Source: Bin5 sp965221145
Lineage (GTDB): Bacteria > Chloroflexota > Anaerolineae > Caldilineales > Caldilineaceae
Assembly: GCA_965221145.1 (NCBI GenBank)
Contig: OZ244877.1
Span: 2,046,001-2,110,000, forward strand
Direction of reading: 5' to 3'
Length of the DNA stretch: 64,000 nt
Shown here: positions 8,201-17,266 of the stretch, piece by piece
How the letters are laid out: each line of letters opens with the position of its first letter
Numbering within the stretch: the stretch's first letter is position 1
The notes under the pieces: generated by a model
What the model was told of the DNA's origin: nothing
The model's database searches: none
The model's input: the letters and a program-made list of their open reading frames with translations, nothing else
Made by a program: the position numbers and the translations under genes

Positions 8201-11200
8201 TCAGTTGCCGCTCACGCGCGCCGCATCCTGACTGTTGCGCTCGAAAGCGGCCATCAGCGCCTCCGCGCCCTTGAGTCCCGTGGCTTCGACTTCGGCGAGG
8301 CATTGCTGCATTCGCTTATAGTCTTTCGGCAACACCTTGACAAACTTGGTCACGTACTCGTCCCAATTTGAAAGGACCTTTCTTGCGACCTCCGAATTGG
8401 TATACGCGTAGTGGCGTTGGATCATCTCCCGCACTTCGGCGCACTCCTCCGCGTCTTCCAGCTTTCCCAGTTCGACCATTTCAAGATTGGCGCGTTGACT
8501 GAACCATACGCCGTCCACCGGCTCCTCATCCAGTACGTATGCAATGCCGCCGGACATGCCCGCCGCAAAGTTGCGTCCTGTGCGGCCCAGCACAACTACG
8601 CGGCCACCGGTCATGTATTCGCATCCGTGATCGCCGACGCCTTCGATGACAGCCTGCATACCGGAGTTGCGCACGCAGAAGCGCTCGCCCGCCATGCCCC
8701 GAATGTATGCCTCGCCGCTCGTCGCACCGTAAAAGGCCACATTGCCGATAATGATATTGTCTTCGGCCTTGAACGTTGAGCCATACGGCGGGTAAGCGAT
8801 GATCTTGCCGCCGGAGAGTCCCTTGCCGAAATAGTCGTTGCCGTCGCCCTCCAATTCCAAAGTCATGCCCTTGGGGATGAACGCGCCGAAGCTCTGACCG
8901 GCTGCCCCCTGGAATTGCAACTGGATCGTGTCTTCAGGCAGACCGCCCGGGCCGAAGCGGCGCGTGATCTCACTGCCCGCAATCGTGCCTACCACGCGGT
9001 TGATATTCTGGATTGGCAAGGTCGCCTTCACACGGCGCAACGAACTTTCGGAGCTGCCATCCTGCTGCGCATCGTTTGCGCGTTGCACATCCTCAACGCG
9101 GTTGTCGAGCGCAGGTTTGCATAGTTCCAGCAGCGTGGTATTGTCCATCGCTTCGTCCAAACCGTGATCCTGACCGATCTGACAGTAGCGCCCCCAATCT
9201 TCCGGCACGTCCGGCCGGTGCAAGATGGCGGTCAGGTCGATTCCCTTCGCTTTCCAGTGATCAATCGCCTTCGGCACCTGTAGCCGGTCCGTGCGCCCGA
9301 TCATCTCGTTCACAGTGCGGAAACCGAGCTTCGCCATGTACTCGCGCAACTCTTGGGCGATGAAGCGCATGAAGTTGACCACGTGCTCCGGGTCGCCCGT
9401 AAATTTCGCTCGCAATTCCGGATTCTGCGTCGCCACGCCCACAGGGCAGGTATCCAGATGACAGACCCGCATCATGATGCAACCCAGGGCCACAAGCGGG
9501 CTGGTGGCAAAGCCAAACTCCTCCGCCCCCAGCAGCGCAGCAATGGCAAGGTCGCGGCCCGTCTTGAGCTGGCCATCGGTCTCGACGACGACGCGGCTGC
9601 GCAGATTGTTGATGAGCAAGGTCTGGTGCGTCTCGGCCACGCCCAACTCCCAGGGCAGGCCGGCATGTTTGATGCTCGTCTGCGGCGATGCGCCCGTCCC
9701 GCCGTCATGCCCGCTGATCAGGATTACGTCGGCGTGACCCTTGGCGACACCGGCAGCGACTGTGCCCACGCCCACTTCCGACACCAGCTTGACGTTGATG
9801 CGGGCGTGATGGTTTGCGTTCTTGAGGTCGTGGATCAACTCGGCAAGGTCTTCAATCGAATAGATGTCATGGTGGGGCGGCGGTGAGATCAGTCCGACAC
9901 CCGGCGTTGAGTGCCGCACCTCTGCGATCCAGGGATAGACCTTCTTGCCGGGCAGCTGTCCGCCTTCCCCCGGCTTGGCCCCCTGCGCCATCTTTATCTG
10001 CAACTCTTTTGCGTTGACCAGATAGTTGCTGGTTACACCGAAGCGTGCCGACGCCACCTGTTTGATGGCGCTGTTTTTCGAATCGCCGTTCTCTTCCAGG
10101 AAATAGCGGGCCGGGTCTTCGCCGCCCTCGCCGGTATTGCTGCGACCGCCGATGCGGTTCATCGCGACCGCCAGCGTTTCATGCGCCTCTTTGCTGATCG
10201 AGCCGTAGGACATGGCGCCGCTCTTGAAGCGTTTGCAGATCGACTCGACCGGCTCCACCTCTTCGACGGGGATGCTTGGCACGCCGTCGAAATCGAACTC
10301 CAGCAGGCCGCGCAGGTTGCACCACTCCTTGTTCATGCGGTCGATGTCCTGCGTATAGGCCTTGAACGAGGCATAATCCTCAGTGCGCGTCGCCTTCTGC
10401 AGCAGGTGAACGGTACGGGGATTGAACAGGTGCAATTCGCCATCACTGCGCCATTGGTAGTCGCCGCCGGGGGAAAGCAACTGCCCGCCGCTGCTGCCGT
10501 TCCCATTGACTGCTGGCCGGCCTACTTCGGAGACATGGCCGTTCTGCTCCACCTGCGAGTAGAGTCGCACCGGGTAAGCTCGATCGTGGCGCATCTTCAC
10601 CTCGGCATAGATCTCCGGCAGATCGATTCCCTCCACCCGGCTCGCTGTCCAAGTGAAGTATTTGTCGACCAGTCGCTGGCTCAGGCCGAGCGCCTCAAAT
10701 ATCTGCGCGCCGCAGTAGCTCTGGATCGTCGAAATGCCCATCTTTGACAGCACTTTGACGACACCCTTCATCGCCGCCTTGACGTAGTTGTATACTGCGG
10801 TGTCGTGGTCGATGTTGACCAGTAGCCGGTTCTGGATCATCTGGTCCAGCGTTTCCATCGCCAGATAGGGGTTGACGGCGGTTGCGCCGAAGCCGATCAG
10901 CAAAGCCAGGTGATGCACTTCGCGCGGCTCGCCCGATTCGACAACCAACGCCACTTGCGTGCGGGTCTCGTTGCGAATCAGGTGGTGATGTAGGCCGGAC
11001 ACTGCCAGCAGAGCGGGGATTGGCGCAACGCCCGGCGCAACGCCCCGGTCCGAAAGAACAAGGATGTTGAATCCTTCGTCAATCGCCTCTGTCGCAGCTT
11101 GGAACAGATCCTCCAAAGCCTGTTCCAGCGCCTCCTCTCCTCCACTTATGTCGAAGAGAATCGATAGCGTCTTGGCGCGAAAACGCGGCGCGCCGCTGCG

Positions 11201-13012
11201 CTCGATGTGGCGGATTTTGGCTAATTCGCTGTTGGTGAGAATCGGCTGTGTCAGTTTGAGTTGGCGACAATTTTCCGGCTTGGTTTCAAGAAGGTTCAAC
11301 TCCGTGCCCATCATCACCTCGGTGGCCGTTATCAGTTCCTCGCGGATGGCGTCGATGGGCGGGTTTGTCACCTGGGCAAATAGCTGCTTGAAATAGTTGT
11401 ACAGTAGTTGCGAGTGGTTGGACAGGGCAGCCGCCGGCGTGTCGTTGCCCATCGCGCCCAGCGCTTCGACGCCGTCTGTCGCCATCGGCGCCAGCAGAAT
11501 GCGCAACTGCTCAAACGTATAGCCGAAGACCTGTTGCCGTTCAATTAGCGTACTGTGATCGACGCCCGGCACGTAAACATCCGGCTGCGGAATCTCATCC
11601 AGACTGACCATATGCTCGTCGAGCCACTCCCGGTAGGGATGCGCCGCGGCCATTGTCTCCTTCAACTCCCCATCGGAGATGATGCGGCCCTCGTTCGTAT
11701 CCACCAGGAACATTCGCCCCGGCTCGAGGCGCGCCTTCTTCAAGACGCGTTCAGGCTCCATCGGCAGCACGCCCACCTCCGACGCCATCACCACCATGTC
11801 GTCCTTGGTGACGCAGTAGCGTGAGGGCCGCAAGCCGTTGCGGTCAAGCACAGCGCCAACCATCGCGCCATCGGTAAAGACGATCGACGCCGGACCGTCC
11901 CAAGGCTCCATCATCGTGCTGTGGTACTCGTAAAACGCCTTCTTGGCATCGCTCATCGTCTCATGCTGCGACCAAGGCTCCGGGATCATCATCATCATCG
12001 CCTGCGGCAATGAGCGCCCCGACAGGTAAAGAAACTCCAGCGTCTCATCAAATTTGGCCGAGTCGCTGCCATCCTCTTGGATGATTGGCAGCACCTTCTT
12101 GATGTCGCCGCCGAACAACTTGCTCTCGAACTGGGACTGGCGGGCGTGCATCCAGTTCTCGTTGCCGCGCAGCGTGTTGATCTCACCGTTGTGGATCATG
12201 TAACGATACGGGTGAGCGCGTTCCCAACTGGGGAACGTATTGGTGCTGAAACGCGAGTGGACCACAACCAGCGCCGACTCCATATCCTCGTCCAGCAGAT
12301 CGGGATAAAAACCCTTGACCTGCGGTGACATCAACATTCCCTTATAGACAACCGTGCGCGATGAGAGACTGGCGACATAGAACGAATTGCCTTCCCGCAG
12401 CGGAGAGTAGCGAATCTGGTTCTCGGCCAACTTACGGATCACATACAGTTTGCGCTCGAACGCCAATTCATCATCGCCTGTCAGTCGGTCCGGGCTGCGT
12501 CCGATGAAAACCTGACGGACGACCGGTTCGCCCAAGCGGGCGGTGTGGCCCAACTCCTGATTGGCGGTCGGCACGGTGCGCCAACCAAGAACGGTCTGAC
12601 CCTCGGAGCGAATTATCTTCTCAAAAAGTTGCTCGCAACGGAAACGGTAGTCCCCCCTTTGTGGCAGAAAGATCATCCCCACTGCGTACTCGCCTTCCGG
12701 CGGCAGTTCGATCCCTTCAGCCGCGGCCTCCTTGCGCATGAACTTGTCCGGCGTCTGCATAAGGACGCCTGCGCCATCGCCTGTATTCGGCTCGCATCCG
12801 CACGCGCCCCGATGCGCCAGGTTGAGGAGCACCTGCAATCCCTGTGAAACGATGGAATGGGACTTCTGGCCCTTGATGTTTACCACGAAGCCGACACCGC
12901 AAGCGTCGTGCTCGTAGCGCGGATCATAGAGACCCTGTTTTGGTGGCAGTCCGTTATGCGCGTGGGGAGTAGAATGAAGAGTACAGGAAGGGGTAAGATG
13001 AATTTCAGACAT
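8201..13012 (-). CDS. gltB: Glutamate synthase large subunit GltB
   Basis: Alpha subunit that makes two glutamates from glutamine and 2-oxoglutarate. It is 1603 residues long. An N-terminal glutaminase domain begins at Cys38 in HDACGVGFV, so a 37-residue propeptide would have to be removed to expose the nucleophile. The central and synthase FMN domains follow (GLISPPPHHDIYSIEDL, VILISGHDGGTGASP). The 3Fe-4S cluster motif is CIMMRVCHLDTCPVG, and a C-terminal beta-helix (GxxxG) domain ends the protein. The ATG has GAGGAG upstream. It provides glutamate for the transamination that completes Leu, Ile and Val synthesis, consistent with its place among those genes. Confidence 0.97.
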   Translation of the reverse strand: MSEIHLTPSCTLHSTPHAHNGLPPKQGLYDPRYEHDACGVGFVVNIKGQKSHSIVSQGLQVLLNLAHRGACGCEPNTGDGAGVLMQTPDKFMRKEAAAEGIELPPEGEYAVGMIFLPQRGDYRFRCEQLFEKIIRSEGQTVLGWRTVPTANQELGHTARLGEPVVRQVFIGRSPDRLTGDDELAFERKLYVIRKLAENQIRYSPLREGNSFYVASLSSRTVVYKGMLMSPQVKGFYPDLLDEDMESALVVVHSRFSTNTFPSWERAHPYRYMIHNGEINTLRGNENWMHARQSQFESKLFGGDIKKVLPIIQEDGSDSAKFDETLEFLYLSGRSLPQAMMMMIPEPWSQHETMSDAKKAFYEYHSTMMEPWDGPASIVFTDGAMVGAVLDRNGLRPSRYCVTKDDMVVMASEVGVLPMEPERVLKKARLEPGRMFLVDTNEGRIISDGELKETMAAAHPYREWLDEHMVSLDEIPQPDVYVPGVDHSTLIERQQVFGYTFEQLRILLAPMATDGVEALGAMGNDTPAAALSNHSQLLYNYFKQLFAQVTNPPIDAIREELITATEVMMGTELNLLETKPENCRQLKLTQPILTNSELAKIRHIERSGAPRFRAKTLSILFDISGGEEALEQALEDLFQAATEAIDEGFNILVLSDRGVAPGVAPIPALLAVSGLHHHLIRNETRTQVALVVESGEPREVHHLALLIGFGATAVNPYLAMETLDQMIQNRLLVNIDHDTAVYNYVKAAMKGVVKVLSKMGISTIQSYCGAQIFEALGLSQRLVDKYFTWTASRVEGIDLPEIYAEVKMRHDRAYPVRLYSQVEQNGHVSEVGRPAVNGNGSSGGQLLSPGGDYQWRSDGELHLFNPRTVHLLQKATRTEDYASFKAYTQDIDRMNKEWCNLRGLLEFDFDGVPSIPVEEVEPVESICKRFKSGAMSYGSISKEAHETLAVAMNRIGGRSNTGEGGEDPARYFLEENGDSKNSAIKQVASARFGVTSNYLVNAKELQIKMAQGAKPGEGGQLPGKKVYPWIAEVRHSTPGVGLISPPPHHDIYSIEDLAELIHDLKNANHHARINVKLVSEVGVGTVAAGVAKGHADVILISGHDGGTGASPQTSIKHAGLPWELGVAETHQTLLINNLRSRVVVETDGQLKTGRDLAIAALLGAEEFGFATSPLVALGCIMMRVCHLDTCPVGVATQNPELRAKFTGDPEHVVNFMRFIAQELREYMAKLGFRTVNEMIGRTDRLQVPKAIDHWKAKGIDLTAILHRPDVPEDWGRYCQIGQDHGLDEAMDNTTLLELCKPALDNRVEDVQRANDAQQDGSSESSLRRVKATLPIQNINRVVGTIAGSEITRRFGPGGLPEDTIQLQFQGAAGQSFGAFIPKGMTLELEGDGNDYFGKGLSGGKIIAYPPYGSTFKAEDNIIIGNVAFYGATSGEAYIRGMAGERFCVRNSGMQAVIEGVGDHGCEYMTGGRVVVLGRTGRNFAAGMSGGIAYVLDEEPVDGVWFSQRANLEMVELGKLEDAEECAEVREMIQRHYAYTNSEVARKVLSNWDEYVTKFVKVLPKDYKRMQQCLAEVEATGLKGAEALMAAFERNSQDAARVSGN

Positions 13013-13221
13013 AACGACATCTCCTCAGAAAAGCTTTCAGCTTCGAATCGTTCGCGCTTTGCGGGCGGCTAATTGGTCCCTTCACAGCAAACGAACAACC
13101 GTTACCAACAAGTGATGCGAAGCAGGAGCGTCTGCACAGACCGGATGACGTCGTTGTCGAAGCGTGCCTACTTTGCCTACAGGCCTAATTTGAGAGAATC
13201 CAATCCGAGATCATATCATAT

Positions 13222-13250
13222 AATGTAAACGAATTTGGCAGTTTCGTCAA
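13222..13250 (-). promoter_or_regulatory. Candidate sigma-70-type promoter for gltB
   Basis: On the minus strand, TTGACG (13250-13245), a 17-base spacer and TACATT (13227-13222) would start transcription near 13215, leaving a 5' untranslated region of about 200 bases before gltB. No known riboswitch was recognised in that leader. The rest of the 13013-13426 gap holds no gene. Confidence 0.5.
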
Positions 13251-13426
13251 CTTTTCTCCTCTTGAGTAGCCAAGCAATAGCCGTTGCCGCTTTTGATGAC
13301 CTCCACGCCAATTTTACTAATTCTATTGGCGCGGAAACCTTACGATGAAGGTGTTGATTGGCCAAGAACACGCACTTTATTTTTGCCCGACTGCGGGAAT
13401 GGGGAAGGGCACTTGGAAATCCTCAA

Positions 13427-13470
13427 GAAAAGGAAAGAGCGGCGATTCGAAAAGATCGCAGTCGCCGCTC
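13427..13470 (-). terminator. Rho-independent terminator after leuA
   Basis: GAGCGGCGA (13437-13445) pairs perfectly with TCGCCGCTC (13462-13470). On the minus strand the stem is followed by TTTCCTTTTC. It lies 19 bases past the leuA stop, so it ends the ilvBNC-leuA unit and separates it from gltB. Confidence 0.75.
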
Positions 13471-13488
13471 TCCTGCTCCATTCTCATT

Positions 13489-15264
13489 CTAAATCCCGAC
13501 CGTAGCCACCCCCGAATCCGCAGCGGCAATCGCGACCGTGGCGTCATCCGCATCCTCGGCCGCGCACAACTTATTCAGCGCCTGCAAGTACGCCTTTGTG
13601 CTGGCGACAATTATATCCGTATCCACGCCGCGGCCACCGAAAAGCCGCCGTCGCGGCCGGCCCTGTGCCGTCTTACTGTGACCGCGGCTGTCCGGCACCT
13701 CGATGCGCACCGTTACATCGCCGTTGGCGTCGATCCCCTCCGTGACAGCCTGCACCAGAAACTCCGTCAACTCATTGGGCTGCTGCACGATCTTGTCGAT
13801 ACACCGGTAGGCCGCGTCCACCGGGCCTCTGCCGAAGCTGACGTCGGTAATCTCCTCGCCGGTCTCATTATTACGCAGCGTCGCCACCGCAGTGGGCGTC
13901 ATGTTCGTGCCGCACTGTACCTGCACTCCCATCAACTCCCAGACCTCGACCGGCTGATACAGTTCATCCGCCACCAGCGCCTCGATGTCGGCGTCAGTGA
14001 CGCTCTTTTTCTTGTCCGCAAGATCCTTGAAGCGCAGAAATACCTCGTTCAGATTCTCTTTGTCCAGATGATAGCCCAACTCTTGCAGCCGCACGCCCAG
14101 CGCATGGCGTCCTGAATGCTTGCCCAGCACCAGCCGACTCTGATGCAGGCCAATCGTATGCGCGTCCATGATTTCGTACGTGCGCTTGTTCTTCAACATC
14201 CCGTCTTGGTGAATTCCTGCCTCGTGCGCGAACGCGTTCGACCCCACAATCGCCTTGTTCGGCTGGATCACCATGCCTGTGTAGCGGCTTACCATGTCGC
14301 TGCTGCGGTGAATCTCCTGGCTGCGTATGTTTGTGCGCAGGTCGAAGACCGACTGCCTCGTATACAGCGCCATTACCGTCTCTTCAAGACTGGTGTTGCC
14401 GGCGCGTTCGCCAATCCCGTTGATCGTCACTTCGACTTGGCGCGCCCCGTTCTGGACGCCTGCCAGCGTGTTTGCCGTCGCCAGACCCAGGTCATTGTGG
14501 CAGTGAACGCTGAAGATCACGTCCTTGCCGCCGTCAACGTTCTCTCGCAGATGCCGGATCAGTCCGCCGAACTCTTCCGGCGTCGTGTATCCGACCGTGT
14601 CAGGTATGTTCAGCGTCGTCGCCCCCGCTTTGATGGCAACGCTCAGTACCTCGACCAGGAAATCCGGATCGCTGCGACCGGCGTCTTCAGGGCTGAACTC
14701 GACGTTGTCGCACAGGCTGCGGGCGTACTGCACCATGTCGCCCACCGTTTCCAGCACTTCGCTGGGCGACATGCGCAACTTATGCTGCATGTGAATGTCG
14801 CTGGTGGCGAGGAATGTATGGATGCGCGGCCGCACCGCGCCCTGTACCGCTTCCCATGCCTTGTCGATGTCCTTCTTGTTGGCTCGGGCCAGGCCGGCGA
14901 TGATGGGCGGCGCGCTGACATTGCTCTCACTGTCGACACGAGGCGTGCGGCCCACAGTTAAGGCGATCCGCTTGACCGCCGCCAGATCGCCGGGTGAGGC
15001 CGCAGGGAATCCTGCTTCCATTATGTCGATGCCCAAGCGCGCCAACTGGCGGGCGATCTCCAGCTTCTCCTGCTCGTTCAGCGTCGCGCCGGGCGACTGT
15101 TCCCCGTCGCGCAGCGTCGTGTCGAACACGAGAATCGTGTTGCCATGGGCGATGTCCCGCGCCCACTGCTTGACATCGGCCAGACGGAACTGTTCTACAT
15201 CAATCTCAGAACCGTTGTCCGCGGCCCCGTCGGCCTGTTGTTGCCCATCAATTGTAGTCGTCAT
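13489..15264 (-). CDS. leuA: 2-isopropylmalate synthase LeuA
   Basis: Condenses acetyl-CoA with 2-oxoisovalerate, the committed step to leucine. It is 591 residues long. The DRE-TIM barrel starts with FDTTLRDGEQSPGATL; the metal ligands lie in SVHCHNDLGLATANT, and NGIGERAGNTSLEE is the second signature. The C-terminal 130 residues form the LeuA allosteric domain (GRGPVDAAYRCIDKI ... GRGVDTDIIVASTKAYLQALN) that binds leucine for feedback inhibition. About 45 N-terminal residues before the barrel are longer than usual. The start overlaps the end of a short upstream frame with a very strong ribosome site. Confidence 0.97.
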   Translation of the reverse strand: MTTTIDGQQQADGAADNGSEIDVEQFRLADVKQWARDIAHGNTILVFDTTLRDGEQSPGATLNEQEKLEIARQLARLGIDIMEAGFPAASPGDLAAVKRIALTVGRTPRVDSESNVSAPPIIAGLARANKKDIDKAWEAVQGAVRPRIHTFLATSDIHMQHKLRMSPSEVLETVGDMVQYARSLCDNVEFSPEDAGRSDPDFLVEVLSVAIKAGATTLNIPDTVGYTTPEEFGGLIRHLRENVDGGKDVIFSVHCHNDLGLATANTLAGVQNGARQVEVTINGIGERAGNTSLEETVMALYTRQSVFDLRTNIRSQEIHRSSDMVSRYTGMVIQPNKAIVGSNAFAHEAGIHQDGMLKNKRTYEIMDAHTIGLHQSRLVLGKHSGRHALGVRLQELGYHLDKENLNEVFLRFKDLADKKKSVTDADIEALVADELYQPVEVWELMGVQVQCGTNMTPTAVATLRNNETGEEITDVSFGRGPVDAAYRCIDKIVQQPNELTEFLVQAVTEGIDANGDVTVRIEVPDSRGHSKTAQGRPRRRLFGGRGVDTDIIVASTKAYLQALNKLCAAEDADDATVAIAAADSGVATVGI

Positions 15265-15448
15265 TGCAAGATGTCTCCCGAGGTGATTTGGCTGCCAGCC
15301 GACTCGACAACCCGAAACATCGGAGGCTGGGTGCCAAACAGGTCGAATGATGACGGATTCGCTCTCCCTCGCCGCGGGGGGCAGGGGATGAAGCCACTGT
15401 GTGGTGCGACTTGCCTATCCGCATAAGGTCGCTAAGGCCATCATCCAT
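15248..15448 (-). other. Candidate leader reading frame between ilvC and leuA
   Basis: An ATG at 15448 is preceded 8 bases upstream by GGAAAGGAGGTGG, a stronger Shine-Dalgarno than that of leuA itself. The 66-codon frame (starting MDDGLSDLMRIGKSHHTV) ends at 15248, overlapping the leuA start at 15264, so it could couple translation to leuA. The peptide is not rich in Leu and has no recognisable fold. GGTGGTG in the ribosome site could pair with CACCAC downstream, and GGATGA with TCATCC, an interleaved arrangement. The role is a guess; it may simply be untranslated RNA. Confidence 0.35.
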
Positions 15449-15493
15449 GTTCACCACCTCCTTTCCTGATGCGTCATTCCTGCTTCGCAATGC

Positions 15494-16495
15494 TCAGACT
15501 TCCTTCGCGTCCAGGAAGGTCATCATCCTGCGCAGTTCCTTGCCAACGTTTTCCAACTGCTGATTCTGTTCATTCCGGCGCCGTTCGTAATAGATCTTGC
15601 CGCCGCCGTGATACTCGTCCATCCACTCCTCAGCGAACGCGCCCGACTGAATGTCGGCCAATATCTTTCTCATCGACTCCTTCGTTTCGTCCGTGATCAC
15701 CCGCTGGCCGCTCTTGTAGTCGCCCCATTCGGCCGTGTCGCTGACACTGTAACGCATGTAGTTCAGCCCGCCCTGGTACATCAGATCGACGATCAATTTC
15801 AATTCGTGCAGACACTCGAAGTAGGCGATTTCCGGCTGGTAACCTGCGTCGACCAGGACCTCAAATCCGGCCTTGATCAGTTCGCTGACGCCGCCGCACA
15901 GCACCGTCTGCTCGCCGAACAAATCGGTCTCCGTCTCCTCGGCGAACGTGGTCTCCAGGACCCCGGCCCGGGCTGAGCCGATCGCTTTGGCGTAAGCAAG
16001 CGCATTGGCCAGGGCATTGCCCGACGCGTCCTGATGAATGGCAACCAACGCCGGCACGCCCGATCCTTCGACGAAGACCTCCCGCACCCGATGGCCGGGG
16101 GCCTTGGGCGCCACCATCGACACGTCTACATCCTCCGGCGCGACGATGAAGCCATAACGGATATTGAATCCGTGGGCGAACATCAGTGTATTGCCCGGCG
16201 CCAGGTTGGGCGCGATCTCCTCCTCATATACCTTGCCCTGAATCGGATCGGGAATCACGACCATAATCATGTCCGCTTCCCGCGCCGCATCAGCCACGCT
16301 CACCACCCGCAACCCTTCGGCCTCGGCTTTTGCCTTGCTGCGGCTCCCTTCGTGCAAGCCGATGCGCACGTCCTGACCGCTGTCCTTCATATTCAACGCG
16401 TGGGCGTGGCCTTGGCTGCCGTAGCCGATTACCGCGATCTTCTTGCCGCTGATCTGGGCTATATCGGCATCATTCTCATAGTAGATCGTCGTCAC
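15494..16495 (-). CDS. ilvC: Ketol-acid reductoisomerase IlvC
   Basis: Isomerises and reduces acetolactate or acetohydroxybutyrate in Val and Ile synthesis, requiring Mg2+ and NAD(P)H. I chose the GTG at 16495 (MTTIYYENDADIAQ), which has GGAGG 6-7 bases upstream and gives 333 residues, the normal class I length; the open frame extends upstream without similarity. Nucleotide binding is at GYGSQGHAHALN (residues 24-35). The catalytic region includes APKAPGHRVREVF and the metal-ligand helix FAEETETDLFGEQTVLCGG. It lies 108 bases downstream of ilvN. Confidence 0.96.
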   Translation of the reverse strand: MTTIYYENDADIAQISGKKIAVIGYGSQGHAHALNMKDSGQDVRIGLHEGSRSKAKAEAEGLRVVSVADAAREADMIMVVIPDPIQGKVYEEEIAPNLAPGNTLMFAHGFNIRYGFIVAPEDVDVSMVAPKAPGHRVREVFVEGSGVPALVAIHQDASGNALANALAYAKAIGSARAGVLETTFAEETETDLFGEQTVLCGGVSELIKAGFEVLVDAGYQPEIAYFECLHELKLIVDLMYQGGLNYMRYSVSDTAEWGDYKSGQRVITDETKESMRKILADIQSGAFAEEWMDEYHGGGKIYYERRRNEQNQQLENVGKELRRMMTFLDAKEV

Positions 16496-16603
16496 TGTAT
16501 CCTCCGGGATTCTGATTTCGTGTATGTTGTGGTTGCCGCGACCGCGCAACCTATAGGCGTCCAACTGGTATAGACGTACAAATGTATGACTTAGTTTCCC
16601 ATT

Positions 16604-17164
16604 CTACTCCTGATCGTCGTGCCCGCTTCCGTTCAGGCTGGCGGCGGCCTTGAAAATCGCGGTGGATGGCTTCCTTTGTTTGGGCCGCTCGTCGCCGCGA
16701 CAGAGCGCCACCCGCCCGGTGCGGACCATCTCTTCAATGCCGAACGGTCGCATCAGCTCGATCAGCGAATCGACCTTGTCTTCTGTGCCAACCGCCTGTA
16801 CCACAAGATTCTCTGTGTTGACATCCACGATCTGCGCCCGGTAAATCTCGGCGAACTGCATGATCTCGCCCCGCGTCGCCGGGGTCGTGCGCACGCGAAT
16901 CAGCGCCAACTCACGCAGAATGGCCAGCCGCTCTGTAATGTCATCCACCGCGGTGACATCCACCACCTTGCGCAACTGTTTGACAACCTGATCCGCCACC
17001 CGCTCGTCACCATCCACCACAAAGGTCATGCGGCTGATGCCCGGTGTCTCGCTGTGACTGACCTGAAGACTGTCGATGTTGAAGTTGCGCCTGCGCAACA
17101 TGCCGGACACACGATTCAGCACGCCGGGCTTATCACGCATCCAGGCAACAAGAGTGTATTGCAT
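16604..17164 (-). CDS. ilvN: Acetolactate synthase small (regulatory) subunit
   Basis: Regulatory partner of IlvB. It has an N-terminal ACT domain (VAWMRDKPGVLNRVSGMLRR, then NIDSLQVSHSETPGISRMT) that senses valine, and a C-terminal domain (IYRAQIVDVN, MRPFGIEEMVRTGRVAL) typical of the family. It is 186 residues long and placed directly after ilvB (102-base gap). The last 25 residues are a charged tail beyond the usual end. Also named ilvH in some genomes. Confidence 0.95.
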   Translation of the reverse strand: MQYTLVAWMRDKPGVLNRVSGMLRRRNFNIDSLQVSHSETPGISRMTFVVDGDERVADQVVKQLRKVVDVTAVDDITERLAILRELALIRVRTTPATRGEIMQFAEIYRAQIVDVNTENLVVQAVGTEDKVDSLIELMRPFGIEEMVRTGRVALCRGDERPKQRKPSTAIFKAAASLNGSGHDDQE

Positions 17165-17266
17165 TCGTCTCCCCCTGGGATGGCAAGCATCTCGCCTGCA
17201 CCTTTCAGTTGCTGCCGCAAGCCGGGCAACCGAAGGTAAACTGACAATCGTTTTGACACGTCAACG

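Noticed and set aside
8201..13012. Many antisense frames of 60-280 codons across gltB and gltD
   Set aside because: They are third-position GC shadows of a strongly conserved gene and have no independent support.
13013..13215. Glutamine or other riboswitch in the gltB leader
   Set aside because: I could not match any known consensus; only isolated words resembled the glutamine motif.
15265..15493. T-box leader upstream of leuA
   Set aside because: No T-box sequence, specifier loop or terminator was found in the spacer.
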